Shown one piece after another: positions 39,929 to 50,804 of a stretch of DNA of 64,000 bases (its first letter is position 1; the number at the start of each line of letters is the position of its first letter). Position numbers and translations under genes: made by a program. The notes beneath the pieces were generated by a model that was not told the DNA's origin, did not search any database, and was given only the letters and a program-made list of their open reading frames with translations. Location: the NCBI GenBank assembly GCA_025174535.1, contig JALBUN010000015.1, positions 866,501-930,500 of the forward strand, read 5' to 3'. Source of the DNA: Cantharellus purpuraceus (Eukaryota > Basidiomycota > Agaricomycetes > Cantharellales > Hydnaceae).

Positions 39929-41631
39929 ATGTCGAATGCTGCCAGTGGCATTGTCAAGGAGCTACGCAAGGTCGCCAGAAAAGGTCGCAAAGGTCATATC
40001 TATCGTGCCGAGGTAACCCCAAATGCCCCAACTCCAGAGGAGGCCGTCCGTATAATACGGCGGCGCCTGCAGAAGGCAGAGCGCGACGAACGGATGGACA
40101 TCACTATTGCCATAACTCCCCCCAAGACGTACGTGTCCTCAACAACCATGCTTGCAGTATACGCTATATTCTTTTTTTCCAGTTATATGGGTGGTTTCAC
40201 TCGCCCGCGAGATCTTCGAGCTAGTAACTGGTTTCCAGGCGGTCCCTACATTCAAAACGGAAAAATCTACGAGTCTCCACACGAGGCCGCATACGAACCA
40301 CACACTGTATTCCTTCTTGAGAGTCGTCACAAAGTACGGCATGGGATTGGTCGTGTTGACTCGAAGGATCATGTGGTTGGGGTATGCCGAGCGGTGGACT
40401 TTCTTAAACTCGTGCGGAAGTACAACAGCAAGAGGTGTCCACACGATGCCAAAGAGTCCATGGATAATGCATGTTGGCCCTGGCTTCCCAGGAATAGGAG
40501 GGTTTTGAAACAGACTCGTTGGTGGGGTCCAGATGAAAAACTGGAGGATATCATGAAGGAGATCTATGAGGACAAGAACTACAGTTCCCAGAACGTTGAA
40601 TGGGTTCTCAAACAGGCTTCAGATGATGCCGGTGAGATGGAAGACCCATCGACAAACCAGCCAAAGAGCCCAATAATAATCCCAAACGATGGAAAAGTGG
40701 CGAAGGATACTGAACGAAAGCAAGCTGAAGCCCTAGGTACGTTTAAGCTCAATTGTTACGCGTCATACGCAACATTCATACTACTGTCCAAGATGATGGA
40801 CCTCACCAGCAACCTCCGAACGTAGTAAAACGAACGTTCAACATTGATGAAATTCGCGCTACCTACGAGTCCCAACTGCCAACCGAGCCCTTCTGGCTAC
40901 CCCTCATTTCCTTAACTTATTCGACTCGTCCACTGGCCCTAACGATGGCGCGGCTCTCCAAGGCGCGCGAGCGTGGCCTACCCTTTTACGCGGCCATGTC
41001 CACCGACGACCGCAAATGCCTTTTCTCATACAGCAACCGAATGACGAGCATGCGTCTCGACCGCATGCGCCAACTCACGCTCGACGTGATCAGTCGCCTC
41101 GCAGGCCACATGGGTGGATTCGTGGGCATTCGCTTCAGTACGCAAGACCGGGGCCGCGGGATCCGTGGCGAGGGCCTCGCGGACCCTATTCCTGCAGACA
41201 AGCGGATCGTCGAGGTGCGACTGGGAAATTGGTACCATCGTTCAGAGGAAGAGGCGGCGCTGTATCACGGAGGGGCCGAAGAGTGGGGTGGTAAATATGC
41301 GGTAGATGTGGCGATGATGAATGAGTGGGGTAGGAGACTGGACGCACACGGAAACGAGATTGCAGTGCCAGAGGAAGAGACGTCAACGGATGAAATACAG
41401 GAGGCAGAAGACATCACTGCGGACGAGGAGGATGAGGAGGAGGAAGGTAGACAACAGGGAGACGACATCGAGGATGAGGAGGCTCTCCTCCGCAACCCAT
41501 CCCTACCAAGATACACCAAAAAGTGGCGGCTTAAGCCTGCCCTTGCCAGAGATGATGAAGCCGCTGCTGCACTGCGGAGAAAACTGGCTTACCAGCTGGG
41601 TGGGAGTCATCGCTCTGTCATACGCGTCTAG
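39929..41631 (+). CDS. Conserved unknown protein, divergent partner of ARG3
   Basis: Not recognised. The ATG at 39929 opens [20 protein letters not shown], a basic amphipathic start that could be a mitochondrial presequence. Joins at ACGTACGTG...TTCCAG and CTAGGTACGT...CCAAG keep frame. Conserved-looking blocks include [56 protein letters not shown] and, in the second half, [20 protein letters not shown] and [15 protein letters not shown]. Near the C-terminus is an acidic run ([20 protein letters not shown]) and a basic end. About 500 residues. No enzyme motif, no membrane helix. The basic start and the tight head-to-head pairing with a mitochondrial enzyme gene hint at a mitochondrial role, but that is inference. 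Confidence 0.75.
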
Positions 41632-41860
41632 ATACCGCTGTACTGCATAATAGCATCACTCTTCACACATTATAAAGGAATATTATGTTTCCAGACCGGT
41701 CCAATCAACGAAAGGAAGTAGCAGTACCAAGAGATTAGACGCAAGGAGAGAAACGACTGACGGCTGGGAAGGGTATCTAGGACTTTTCAAAGAAAGGAGT
41801 CTTTTGCTAGATTCCGAATGAAAGAAGAGAAGGGAAGTGGGCATGCTCTCGTGTGTCCGT
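41632..41860. other. Short convergent gap
   Basis: About 230 bp between the stops of two convergent genes; it should contain both 3' UTRs. Nothing else seen. Confidence 0.5.
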
Positions 41861-43433
41861 TTATCTCCTCTGCGAACCTCTGCCATAACCTGCCTGAAGG
41901 CTTTCAAGTTCTGCCTCGAGGCCTTTGATAGCGCCATGAGCCGTCTCAAGGTCTTTGTTAAGACGATCGCGCTCAGCAATGAGCTAAACGGTTCAAAATG
42001 CATCAGTGACAACAACTAGCCGGCACATGGTACACTGACGTGTTGCTCCCATTGCCTGAACCTGCTCTCCTCAGCCTTGACCTGTTCTGTGAAGCGCTTC
42101 CTAAGCGCCTCCTCCTCCTCCTTGAACTTGGGGTTATCGATCCGCTTGGGCTTGCTGTCGCCAGGCTTGCGGGTCTCCATCTGCTGCTGACGATAGTTCT
42201 CGTAGTGCAGTTCCTCGGTCATGGAGATGAGGTCAAGCATGTGAGTGCGGATGAGCAACGCGCGCAACTTGCGGAAGTCGCAGTGGGCCTCATTCTCGAC
42301 TGTGAAAGAGGTGAGACCGGGCACATTATTCTATTGGCAGACAAACACACCTTCTGCTACACCCCAAAGGTACTCACGACCTTTTACAGTTCGTCCATCC
42401 GCAGTCTGAACATCTTCCGTAGAGCCAATGATGGAGAATGGCATGGCTTCCGTGAGGGATCGAGCGTGCTCTGCAGCAGCTTCATCGTCCGGCTCAATGG
42501 GAGGCTGGTAGATACGGATGCCCTGAACTTGAATCACATCCCGAATCTAGCAGTGGAAACGACAAGGATGGCAATAAGGACATGACCAGTCACAACATTG
42601 AGGAAATCCGGTTGTACTTACGCGTGCCTTGAACAAAGCCAAGTCGTTTTGGGTGAGTGTGTCGGCTTTGGCAATAACGGGAATCAAGTTGACACGTGTA
42701 CCCAAGCGCTTCATGATCTCAATGTCCAAAGGCTTCAGCCTGAAAAGCAACGATTGGTTCAACATCATTAACATACAAACAACAAATGGACCACTTACGT
42801 ATGACCAGTCGGTCTGATGAAGAACAGGCATGCGTGGACTCTGAGGTCAATCTTACTCTCCCTCTGAGGCTGCTGCTCCTGTCTCATGTAGAGTTCGTGC
42901 TGGTCATCGACAAAGTCGATGATTGGGGCCCACGAGTCCCGGTTGTTGACATAGTCGCCAAAGCCAGGCGTGTCGATAACGGTGAGCTTGACCTTGAAGG
43001 CTTTCTCCTCAAGCTCTGCCTTGATGATCTCGACCTAAATGAAAATAAACATTCACATTGGTTCAGTATAAGATATATTCTGTATCTACCTCGGTTAGTT
43101 TGTCGAGTTGCTTGACATGGCGTCGTGAATAGTTTTTATTCGGGGAGAGCTCCGTCGAGAAAAGAGTGTTGATGAGCGTCGTCTTCCCCAAGCCACTCTC
43201 ACCTTTCAACGTCAATATCAATACTACATCGTCGTTACGGGTACAATGTACTGGAAAACTGACCAACGACCATGACCGTGAAGTGCGCACCCTTCTTGGC
43301 CACGATCTTGTGCTTCTAAAATCATTGGAAAATGATAGGTCAGTGGCACACTAATAGGGACTCTGAAAAAGAAGGTCACTTGGTTGGGAAGGTTGGCGAT
43401 ACCGATACCTCCAGCGGGCAATGGGGCAGACAT
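41861..43433 (-). CDS. CDC11: Septin, Cdc11/AspA-like
   Basis: GTP-binding filament protein of the septin ring at the bud neck, septum or hyphal tip. The ATG at 43433 starts [18 protein letters not shown], the Cdc11-type N-terminus. Exons then give [15 protein letters not shown] and the P-loop [19 protein letters not shown]. The switch region reads [20 protein letters not shown], and [13 protein letters not shown] and [20 protein letters not shown] follow, with the specificity motif AKAD. Then come [20 protein letters not shown] and [20 protein letters not shown], ending the septin unique element. The C-terminal coiled coil ([20 protein letters not shown], then [20 protein letters not shown]) ends at the TAA at 41861. 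Eight or so exons. Complete. Assignment to the Cdc11 subgroup rather than Cdc12 rests on remembered motifs. Confidence 0.9.
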
Positions 43434-43962
43434 GTTTTGCGACGGGAAGAGTGTGAAGGAGTTACCTAAGCCTAGGCTGATGCTGAACGGTTTTCAAGCT
43501 CCGCCAAATTGCAATAGGCTAACCTTCTGGGAAGCTCCGTGGTAACTCTGGATGTGTTCTCTGTGAACCAAGACTCAGTCCCATTTCGAACTAGAGTGCA
43601 AGGATTCACGCTCTCGCAGTCAACGTACGACTTTATGGTGTGCATTGCTCAGCCCCAGAGGCCGCGTGTATTGGCCATGCATGGGCCATGCATGGCTAGC
43701 TACGAGAGGAAATACTTGTCTTCTTTTAGTTTTCGTGTCTTAAAGGCATGGATAGACCAACCTTGTCAACGATCACAATGTCGTCTTGTTACATTACACA
43801 TACTGGTATGACTCATGAACGCGAACTAGACCAAGACAGTATATATTTGTTCATTATAGTATCGGGCACGTACTAGTATACAAAGTAGTCGTATACTCTA
43901 CAAATGTGTGCAGCAGTGCAATCAAGAAGTGTGTGTATGGTCATAACGTGTGCATGTGGTAT
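43434..43962. other. Intergenic stretch
   Basis: About 530 bp between the septin start and the 3' end of the next minus-strand gene; it should hold the septin promoter. A short direct repeat GGCCATGCATG occurs twice near 43672-43692. No gene recognised. Confidence 0.5.
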
Positions 43963-46497
43963 TCATATAGTAACTGTGGTATCAATACCCAAAACAAAAC
44001 AATGATCAAAGCTTGCAAGGTCGTCAGGTCCACACGCCTTTCTCTCTCTATTGAACACCCGCGTCTTGCGTTCCGGACGCTTCTGTAAAACATAACAGTG
44101 AGTGACATACTGCAAACACGACCGGTAAGATCCACGCACCCATCCTCCGTATTCCTCCATTAGATCCACTAAATTCCGTATATGTTCCGTCGCTGTGACA
44201 TCAGGTTCAAACCAGTACGAGGGTCGTAGCACATCTACGTTTGCGACTCTTGCAATGCGGAAAAAACGATCTCCGATGGGCATACACGGGATGTAAGACA
44301 CCGATGCCGAGTTGGCGGACTCGCCCGAGTCATTAAAGAGCGCTGTTGTCGATGTGGGGGTCGAAGTAGAACTCATCGGAGAATCAGCGTATGATGAAGT
44401 TCGTAACGAGGGTGGCAGGTCGTGGGTCTTGAGGACGGGTGAAGGACGTGAAGTCGAGGCAGATGGTGTGACATATGATGTAGATTGGTCCTGTGATGCG
44501 GTATGATTGCTTACGATCTGGGGGCTAGGCGAAGGAAGCAGGGGCTGAAATGTCGAATAAGCCGGATTCACGAGGATAGACCTGGGAGCCATCATCAATG
44601 ATGCATTAGCCTCGTTGAGAGGAATCGTGGTGGATGAGAGGGAGGTCCAAGCCCATCCTGCCTTCATCGTAGCCAGCTGCGTATGAAGGACCGTGGATGG
44701 GTCTTCTAGAGCAGACGGCGATCCAGTCAAAAACTTCAGGCGTGCGGCATCATCCCTGTTGCCCGTAAACTCTGGGAGCAGATTCAGAACCATTGGTGTT
44801 AGATCCGAAGGTCGCGAGGCTTGGAGGTCCCGCAGCATGGCATCCGCAGTTGCGCTCGGCGGAGCTTGGCCTAATGACCAGACATACCATATCTTTTTCT
44901 CTTCAGCAGTTGGTTCTGAAGATGTGACTGGGACGATGACGGGGGGCTCTTGCTTGGGACGGTCCAAATTTTGGCGAGTACTTGTCTCTTGAATACGCTG
45001 GCCGTCGGGGGGGCGCGAGCCACCGGCTGGAGAGGTCCCCATCATTACCGCTAACTGCTCTTGATCAATATTGGGATGGAAACGGGTGTTGGCTAGTTCG
45101 AGCCAACCATCGTAAGCTAGCCACTGTGGCGGGTTGTGCAATAAAGTTTCCTCCAGTTGCGTAGCAAGTATAGAGCTGTCTTCTACAACATCTGGAAATG
45201 TCGCGGAAAGTGTGACAGGCATCGATGGTGAAAGTAGCGAAGATGATGTAGGATCCTGTGAAGGAGGCGCGGAATGGGGAAGCAATTTACTTGGAAGCAT
45301 CTGCATCTTCACCGCATCTATATAACGCTGAAGGTAGTCCGGAATCGCTGCTTGCTGAGCGAGGATGGATTCCGCCATAGTCATGTCACTCATGCTTTCC
45401 GAACCTTCAAAGTCGATAGACCTCTCTGGGGGGGGCAGAGGGCTAGGTAGCCCCAACTCTATCACATCACGGATGAGGTCGTCCAGCGTCAAATCTGGAA
45501 AACGTGGGTCATAAGAAGCATGTGAACACCCTGCACTGGCAGAAGATGCATGCTCCAGGGAGATAGTCGTTTGTGTGGAAGAAGAAGGATCTTTGGAAAT
45601 GGTGGCGGGTAGAAAGGCCGAGAGGGACGAAGGCGCTTGCGGAGGAACGAATGTGAAAGCAGTGTTATTTGCCAGCTGTGGTGCCGAGGTGGAAGGGTGG
45701 TACGCTGTAAAGTCTAGCTGCGATGGCGCCAAACTTGCCTGTGGCACCGCGTATGGTGGTTGTGGCTGGTGGATTGAAGGGAGTAGTTGAGGAGTGGGTA
45801 CGACTTGAGGGACATCCTGCGATGTTGATGGGTCTTTGGCCACCAAACCACCTGCAACACCGCTCCCGGCCTTCTTTTTCTTCAGGTCCCTCTCACGCGC
45901 GATTTTTTCACGCCTCTCTTTATGCCTCTCCCGCACGGCCTCCACCTTTGTCAGCCAATTCTCCGAGACCCTCTTGGTTGCTCGCCACCTCATCTCAAGC
46001 TCCTTCTCTTCCTGCTCCACTCTCCACTTCTCCAGGGCGCAATCAAGGGACTTTTGGGAGTCAGCATCGGAAATGACGATGACAGGGTTGGCACCAGAAG
46101 TGGCCGACGGGTCCTCCTTAATGTCAACGCCTGCTAGAGGACCTATAATGTGTCTGCGGAAAGAGGCGATGAGATCCTCGACTGTGGCACGATGCGAGAA
46201 AAGTGCTGTATCCGTGTCAGAGCCTACACTCAAAGTATGATTTAGGTGGGGCATACAAGGGTTATGAACCTGAACTGTTTCAGGCTCTGAACTCTCAGAC
46301 GACGCGTCGTCGTCGGCCAGTTCGACAAACGCGTCGTTCATTTCAAGCGTTCTGTGACCTGAAGTTCCCACGGTGTCCTTACCATTGCCGTAAATCCACG
46401 ACGACTGGCGACCTAGCTCTCGGTCCTCACTGGGTCGTTCATCATTGATATTACATGAGTGTGAAGCTGCATTCTCGCCCAGTAAGAAACAATCCAT
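43963..46497 (-). CDS. Large disordered protein of unknown function
   Basis: Not recognised. The ATG at 46497 gives MDCFLLGENAASHSCNIND and a frame of about 840 codons ending at the TGA at 43963. Residues around 155-210 form a strongly charged helix (EKWRVEQEEKELEMRWRATK, later REKIARERDLKKKK) that could be a coiled coil or nucleic-acid contact. Most of the rest is Ser/Pro/Thr-rich and probably disordered. An ordered segment lies near TLDDLIRDVIELGLPSPLPP, and another near the end (DRFFRIARVANVDVLRPSYW). A 57 bp in-frame segment (44083-44139) with GTGCGT and ACAG ends is almost certainly an intron, joining EYGGW to KRPERKTRVFNRERK. A further 81-codon frame starts at the ATG at 46696 and may be an extra 5' exon. 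A transcription-related role is possible, but nothing proves it. Confidence 0.7.
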   Translation of the reverse strand: MDCFLLGENAASHSCNINDERPSEDRELGRQSSWIYGNGKDTVGTSGHRTLEMNDAFVELADDDASSESSEPETVQVHNPCMPHLNHTLSVGSDTDTALFSHRATVEDLIASFRRHIIGPLAGVDIKEDPSATSGANPVIVISDADSQKSLDCALEKWRVEQEEKELEMRWRATKRVSENWLTKVEAVRERHKERREKIARERDLKKKKAGSGVAGGLVAKDPSTSQDVPQVVPTPQLLPSIHQPQPPYAVPQASLAPSQLDFTAYHPSTSAPQLANNTAFTFVPPQAPSSLSAFLPATISKDPSSSTQTTISLEHASSASAGCSHASYDPRFPDLTLDDLIRDVIELGLPSPLPPPERSIDFEGSESMSDMTMAESILAQQAAIPDYLQRYIDAVKMQMLPSKLLPHSAPPSQDPTSSSLLSPSMPVTLSATFPDVVEDSSILATQLEETLLHNPPQWLAYDGWLELANTRFHPNIDQEQLAVMMGTSPAGGSRPPDGQRIQETSTRQNLDRPKQEPPVIVPVTSSEPTAEEKKIWYVWSLGQAPPSATADAMLRDLQASRPSDLTPMVLNLLPEFTGNRDDAARLKFLTGSPSALEDPSTVLHTQLATMKAGWAWTSLSSTTIPLNEANASLMMAPRSILVNPAYSTFQPLLPSPSPQIVSNHTASQDQSTSYVTPSASTSRPSPVLKTHDLPPSLRTSSYADSPMSSTSTPTSTTALFNDSGESANSASVSYIPCMPIGDRFFRIARVANVDVLRPSYWFEPDVTATEHIRNLVDLMEEYGGWVRGSYRSCLQYVTHCYVLQKRPERKTRVFNRERKACGPDDLASFDHCFVLGIDTTVTI

Positions 46498-46696
46498 CTT
46501 CTGCCCAGAGAACAACCCAAAATTCGCCTGTCTTAGATGATCTCAAAAGTTCGTAATACACGCCCGCGTCGCCAAGGTTTAGACCACCGGAACGAGAAAA
46601 ACCTCTCCAAGTGCAATATGGGATATCGTCCGCTTGTTCAATCGAACGAGAACAGTGAGGATGAAGGGAGAGAAAGGTGGAAATAGGAGTGGACAT
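46456..46696 (-). other. Open frame upstream of the disordered protein gene
   Basis: An ATG at 46696 opens 81 codons with a protein-like middle (TWRGFSRSGGLNLGDAGVYY, then GEFWVVLWAEDGLFLTG), overlapping the start of the downstream gene in another frame. It may be a 5' exon whose donor I could not place, or an upstream frame. No domain recognised. Confidence 0.3.
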
Positions 46697-47480
46697 AATG
46701 CGTAAGGAAGACTTATTATAATTAATTTTTGCGTGGCTTACCCTTGATACAAGGTCGCTTTTTCGGGAACATCCGAGTCGGGCCTTTTTGTCTTCCTCTG
46801 CCCATCATGAGAACCCTCTCTGTCTTGCCTGTATATGCTCCTGTCGTTAGGGGCTTCCCCGCAACGGACAATGTTGACATTGTCCAAGCACATGAAACCT
46901 AATCAGCAGCCTGACTTGGAAATATCATTGTCTCCAACTATGAAACAAGTCTTTTGCGATACTTTCGGCTTCCTCTATATCCGTTCTTCAGCTTATTGAT
47001 GACCCTAGGGGGGGTCTGAAGCCATCATACGATATGTGGCATTACATTAAATGACCACCAACCAAACTCATGGCAGCAAAGCATTCGCACACCGCGCACC
47101 CCAGTAACATTTCGGTGTCATGCCTTCCTGTAGGAGTCTTTTGGCGTGTAATATCGTATCGTTTTCTCAACAACGGCGGATGCGGCCATGACAGGAAAGC
47201 AAGGACAGATTTAAGTTTTGTTGGCCAGCAAGGGCACAAGTCACTTTCAAGATTAGGAAAGTTTGGTTATGTAGGCGGCCGGGTTGCCACATGTCAGGAC
47301 AGACTGAAACAAGTCGATACGGCAGAGATGAAGGCGTCTTGAAAGAAAAATGTGTGGCTTAAGTTGGTAACATTTATTACAGATTCTCCCCTAGGTATGA
47401 ACCAATCCATTCCCTAAACCCTGTTATCATCACATGAAAATTCCACCAAACGTAGATCCCAATCACTCAAAGGCAGGCCG
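46697..47480. other. Intergenic stretch
   Basis: About 780 bp between the disordered-protein gene and the methyltransferase gene. A small plus-strand frame at 47070-47342 has no recognisable features. Nothing else seen. Confidence 0.5.
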
Positions 47481-48397
47481 TCAAGTGCTGCGTTTAATAA
47501 GACGCCCCATTTGATGCCACCACAGATGCTCCTCATCTTCACCTTCCGCTCCCCATATTCCAAGACGGCTACTTTCGCCTTCGTTGACACGCGGAGAGGC
47601 TTCCCAAACATGCTCCAGCCTTCGAATATAATCGTCTGTCGGACGATCCAGGGCGCAGCCGTCAAAGAAAATCTGCCATCAAACGTCAGTCAATTACAAC
47701 ATGGGATGCATTGATAGCGTTGCGATTACCTTCCAAATCGGCGTCCAAAACCATTGCCAGAATCGCACATCACGTCGCTTACTCGCGACATGCTCATTGA
47801 AAAGCATCTGCCCCCCAGGCTTGAGTACCTTCTCTGCCAGGGCCTTGATCGTCTGCTCCGGTTGTGGAACAGAGCACAGAGTGAGTACAGAGACAATAGT
47901 GTCGACTTGATGCTGTCCACCGACGGCGGACACGATAGATTTCCATTCTTCCGCACCGCAGGACAGGATGAGAAAGGTGTCTGAGTCCTCTGTGAATCCA
48001 GCCTGTCTGGCGTTTTCCTTGATGTGGGGGTGCATGAGCATGTTAGGTTCGAGGGCAACGTATTTCGTTACACGGCTCGGAGAAAGGTATAATGCAGTGT
48101 GTCCCATTCCTGTGAAGAGAGGTCATGTTTATATAATGGTGTCATGGCTCAGCATGCTCTACCTGCGCCAATGTCAAGCACGATCCCTTTAGCATGTGGG
48201 GATATAAGATCGTTGGTATTCTCGTTTAACCCAGGACAAAGCTTCGACCACACATGATAGAAAAATAACCTGGACAAGGCACGGGGGCGGAATATGAGCG
48301 TCGGAGACTTTACAACAGCCAGCAATGTCGGTCGAAACGCCTGTTGAATCGAGAGGCGAACCTCGGTGATGGCAGCGAGCACGTTCGATATCTTCAT
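47481..48397 (-). CDS. Class I SAM-dependent methyltransferase (METTL7-like)
   Basis: Small-molecule-type methyltransferase of the Methyltransf_11 fold. The ATG at 48397 opens MKISNVLAAITEVRLSIQQA, with a moderately hydrophobic N-terminus (FRPTLLAVV) before FFYHVWSKL. The SAM-binding motif I reads GIVLDIGAGMGHTALYLSPS across an intron, and motif II reads YVALEPNMLMHPHI. Motif III/IV is TIVSVLTLCSVPQPEQTIKA, followed by LKPGGQMLFNEHVAS and QWFWTPIWK. After another intron the last exon reads IFFDGCALDRPTDDYIR and ends near GRLIKRST. The FNEHV and DGC-x-L-x-R-x-T pattern resembles the METTL7 group. Three exons. Complete. Substrate unknown. Confidence 0.87.
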
Positions 48398-49025
48398 GTT
48401 GGTGGTTATCGTCTAACGTTATGGGGCCACGTGTGCGAGTCACAATAAAAGATCCATTAATCTCACGATATGATGGCGGAGACGTGACACTTACAGTGTC
48501 CCCGTGCCAACTCACGCCGTCTGGCGACTAGGTAATGCATCAGTAAATTTCAAAAATAATAGAACTGCATTATGCTCGAGGGGGGGCTTACTGCAACTAA
48601 GGGGGGTGAGGGAAAGAAAGAACGAGCCCGTCGAGGCGGAGCAAGCCAGCTTTGTGGGGTTTCATCATGGGACACCAACTTTAGGGCAGGGGCTTCCGCT
48701 AGTATTGACGATACTGGTGTGTATTCCGATTTTGGCATCAGATTGAAACACATTCAGGTGAGCGAATTATTCATGTGATTGACCGCTACATGCTTCCTCG
48801 TTCTGTACTTCTGTTACTGCTGTCTTTGCCTCTCGCCGATTACTACGTATTCCTAACATCAGTCCAATCGACCGCCATCAAATGAGCGCGATGACAGGCA
48901 CCTGCTAGCTTCCGTTTTGCAAGGCAGCTCGAGGTTTATATAATGAGACCGACATGGTGGGACTGCACAAGAGAAAAGACTATAATAAGAAGAACAGTAA
49001 GGTCAATCCATAACTAGTGAAGCGA
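48398..49025. other. Intergenic stretch before the inverted-repeat element
   Basis: About 630 bp with no recognised gene. Short frames near 48504-48778 have no domain. A poly-G run lies near 48583-48608. Confidence 0.5.
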
Positions 49026-49653
49026 TTAGAGAGGGAGGTGTGATAAGAGGTAATAATACGACTATTAAAGAAAAAAAGGAGACGGTCTACACCTCTTTGT
49101 GTAGGATGCTTCAAGACCGTGAGAAGATTCCAGAATTACCAGAGCATGGGATTCTCTGACCAATTTTCAGGTGTGGCCCATGTTAGAACTCCGCTAAATT
49201 CATCAGCATACTTCTTAGACGGCACCGCTTGATGTGTACATATTTGACGTCTATTCTTGTAGAAGAGATGTGACGAACGGGAATCGATCTCGCGACCTCT
49301 AGGCACTAGCCGCAAGCGACTAGCCGGCACTTTCCACTGTGCCATTGTCTCTATACTGTTTTTCCTGTCAGTTGCAGCCTTAAGGGCTCGCACTTGCTCG
49401 TCGGCGAGTTGCATAACCCTCCTCAAAAATATTTGGGAGCTACTGACTTGTGATACACTATGAAAAGCCCTCACCTTGAATTGTCGCTGTTTTGAAAAAC
49501 AAAAACTTAACAAAACTTCCCTACTCCCTGTTAATTAATTAGAGCTTAGAGACTGCTTTAATAGTTGAGACGTCATGTCCATCTACAGACACACCCTGAT
49601 CATACGTGGTACCGTCTTCGAGCTGATTACAACGATCAACGATCAATTACTAC
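49026..49653 (-). repeat. Left arm of the 628 bp inverted repeat
   Basis: Reverse complement of 52023-52650. Includes a 125-codon open frame (49136-49513, minus), identical in both arms, that is probably not a protein gene, since it overlaps a tRNA-like pol III promoter. Outer end at TTAGAGAGGG, inner end at ATTACTAC. Confidence 0.85.
49270..49348 (-). ncRNA. tRNA-like pol III promoter in left arm
   Basis: On the minus strand, a box A match TGGCACAGTGG is followed about 50 bp later by a box B match GATCGATTC, with a D-arm-like GGCAC/GTGCC stem and an anticodon-arm-like CTAGT/GCTAG stem between them. Same sequence as in the right arm. Too degenerate for a working tRNA; it looks like a tRNA-derived SINE head. 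Confidence 0.55.
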
Positions 49654-50032
49654 ACAAAGCATGGTATCGTTATACCTAGAGCGATCAGGCGGCTAACTAT
49701 ACCCTTCTAATTGATTGTCAAGAGGACTTGGATGCAACGAAGTTTCAAAGCAAAGGAAGAAAAGAAATATTGATGTGCAATGCGTAGGCAATAACGTTGT
49801 GCTGGATGTTTGGTATGAGTGAGTGTGCGGTATACACATTGATCGAAAGAGACTTTGGATCGAAGGGGTGAAACAGGGGAGAGAAAGGAGTTTGTGCAAG
49901 TTACGCGCCGGTGATCATGATCCAATCGTAAAGCGTCATTAGACAACTGGCATAGCTCCGTATCTTGAAATTGAATATTGAACCAAAGGTCCGTGCATCT
50001 TACTTGCCCTCTCGTCGCTCACCGACAACGCA

Positions 50033-50804
50033 TCACATCCACTTCAACACCGCACTTTCAAGCATGCCATCCCAACCCTCCTCACGCTTCGCGACAACTT
50101 GCGGATCGAATAGCAATAAGTTCTCAATGCTAGGGAACGCTAGCTGATTCGCAGAAGGCGACGCCGTCGGAGTATTACCTCGAGAGTTCTTGGGAGGACC
50201 AACTGGGATCATATAACGTAATTTCAGGGCACTTCAAGAAGCAACGGTTATGAGCAAGCCAATTTCAGACGCAGATTAGGGAGCGACTTACGCAGCCCAT
50301 AAACGGAGGTTATCAGTACGTCTGAACGTTCACCCTATATTCTTCTTTTCCTTGCCGGCTTCGGGGTCTTCGGAAGCCTGAGCTTCATGAATGGCAGTCT
50401 TAGCGATATACCCCCATGGCTTGCGTGATTTCCGCACTCCAATGTTATACGCAGTACACAAAATCTGTCCGGAGGAAAGCTTGAATAGTAGCGTCGGTCT
50501 GTCGGAGTCGTGGGGCGGAGGAAGGAGAGAAAGCAGTTCAGAAGGGAGAAGCGGAACAAGTAGGCTAAGAAGACGCCCTAAACATATGCAAAGCTTGAGT
50601 TCAGTACGTTGTCCTACCAAGACAAGCTACAGCCTTACCGAGAGGGTAATCCACAGACGTTGAACGTCTCGCCCAATTTGGCAACTCATCATCGCCCACA
50701 CCGCCTTCCTCTCCCTCATCCTCTTCCACAACACTATGCAGCATATCATCGGGCTCCTCACTAACCATCATACCTCTCATCGCATCAATCACCCCTGTGC
50801 TAGT
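50033..50804 (-). pseudogene. Captured fragment of a second, unidentified gene
   Basis: On the minus strand, just after the tyrosyl-tRNA synthetase remnant, a different protein begins in mid-sequence: GVIDAMRGMMVSEEPDDMLH. Further pieces, separated by intron-like gaps, read WARRSTSVDYPLG, LFKLSSGQILCTAYNIGVRK, SRKPWGYIAKTAIHE, a short LRLWAA, and FPSIENLLLFDPQVVAKREE up to a TGA at 50033. The piece order is collinear with one gene, including intron-like GT...AG ends (GTAAGT near 50294), so introns were kept when the segment was copied. That argues for a DNA-level copy rather than an mRNA copy. The family is not identified; the pattern faintly recalls a CH-type fold. Confidence 0.6.

Noticed and set aside
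49270..49348. A functional tRNA gene
   Set aside because: Box A and B are good, but the acceptor stem has several mismatches and the T-stem is imperfect, so only a tRNA-derived element is claimed.
49136..49513. 125-codon frame in the inverted repeat, identical at 52163-52540
   Set aside because: Identity simply follows from the repeat. It overlaps the tRNA-like promoter and shows no domain, so a protein gene is not supported.
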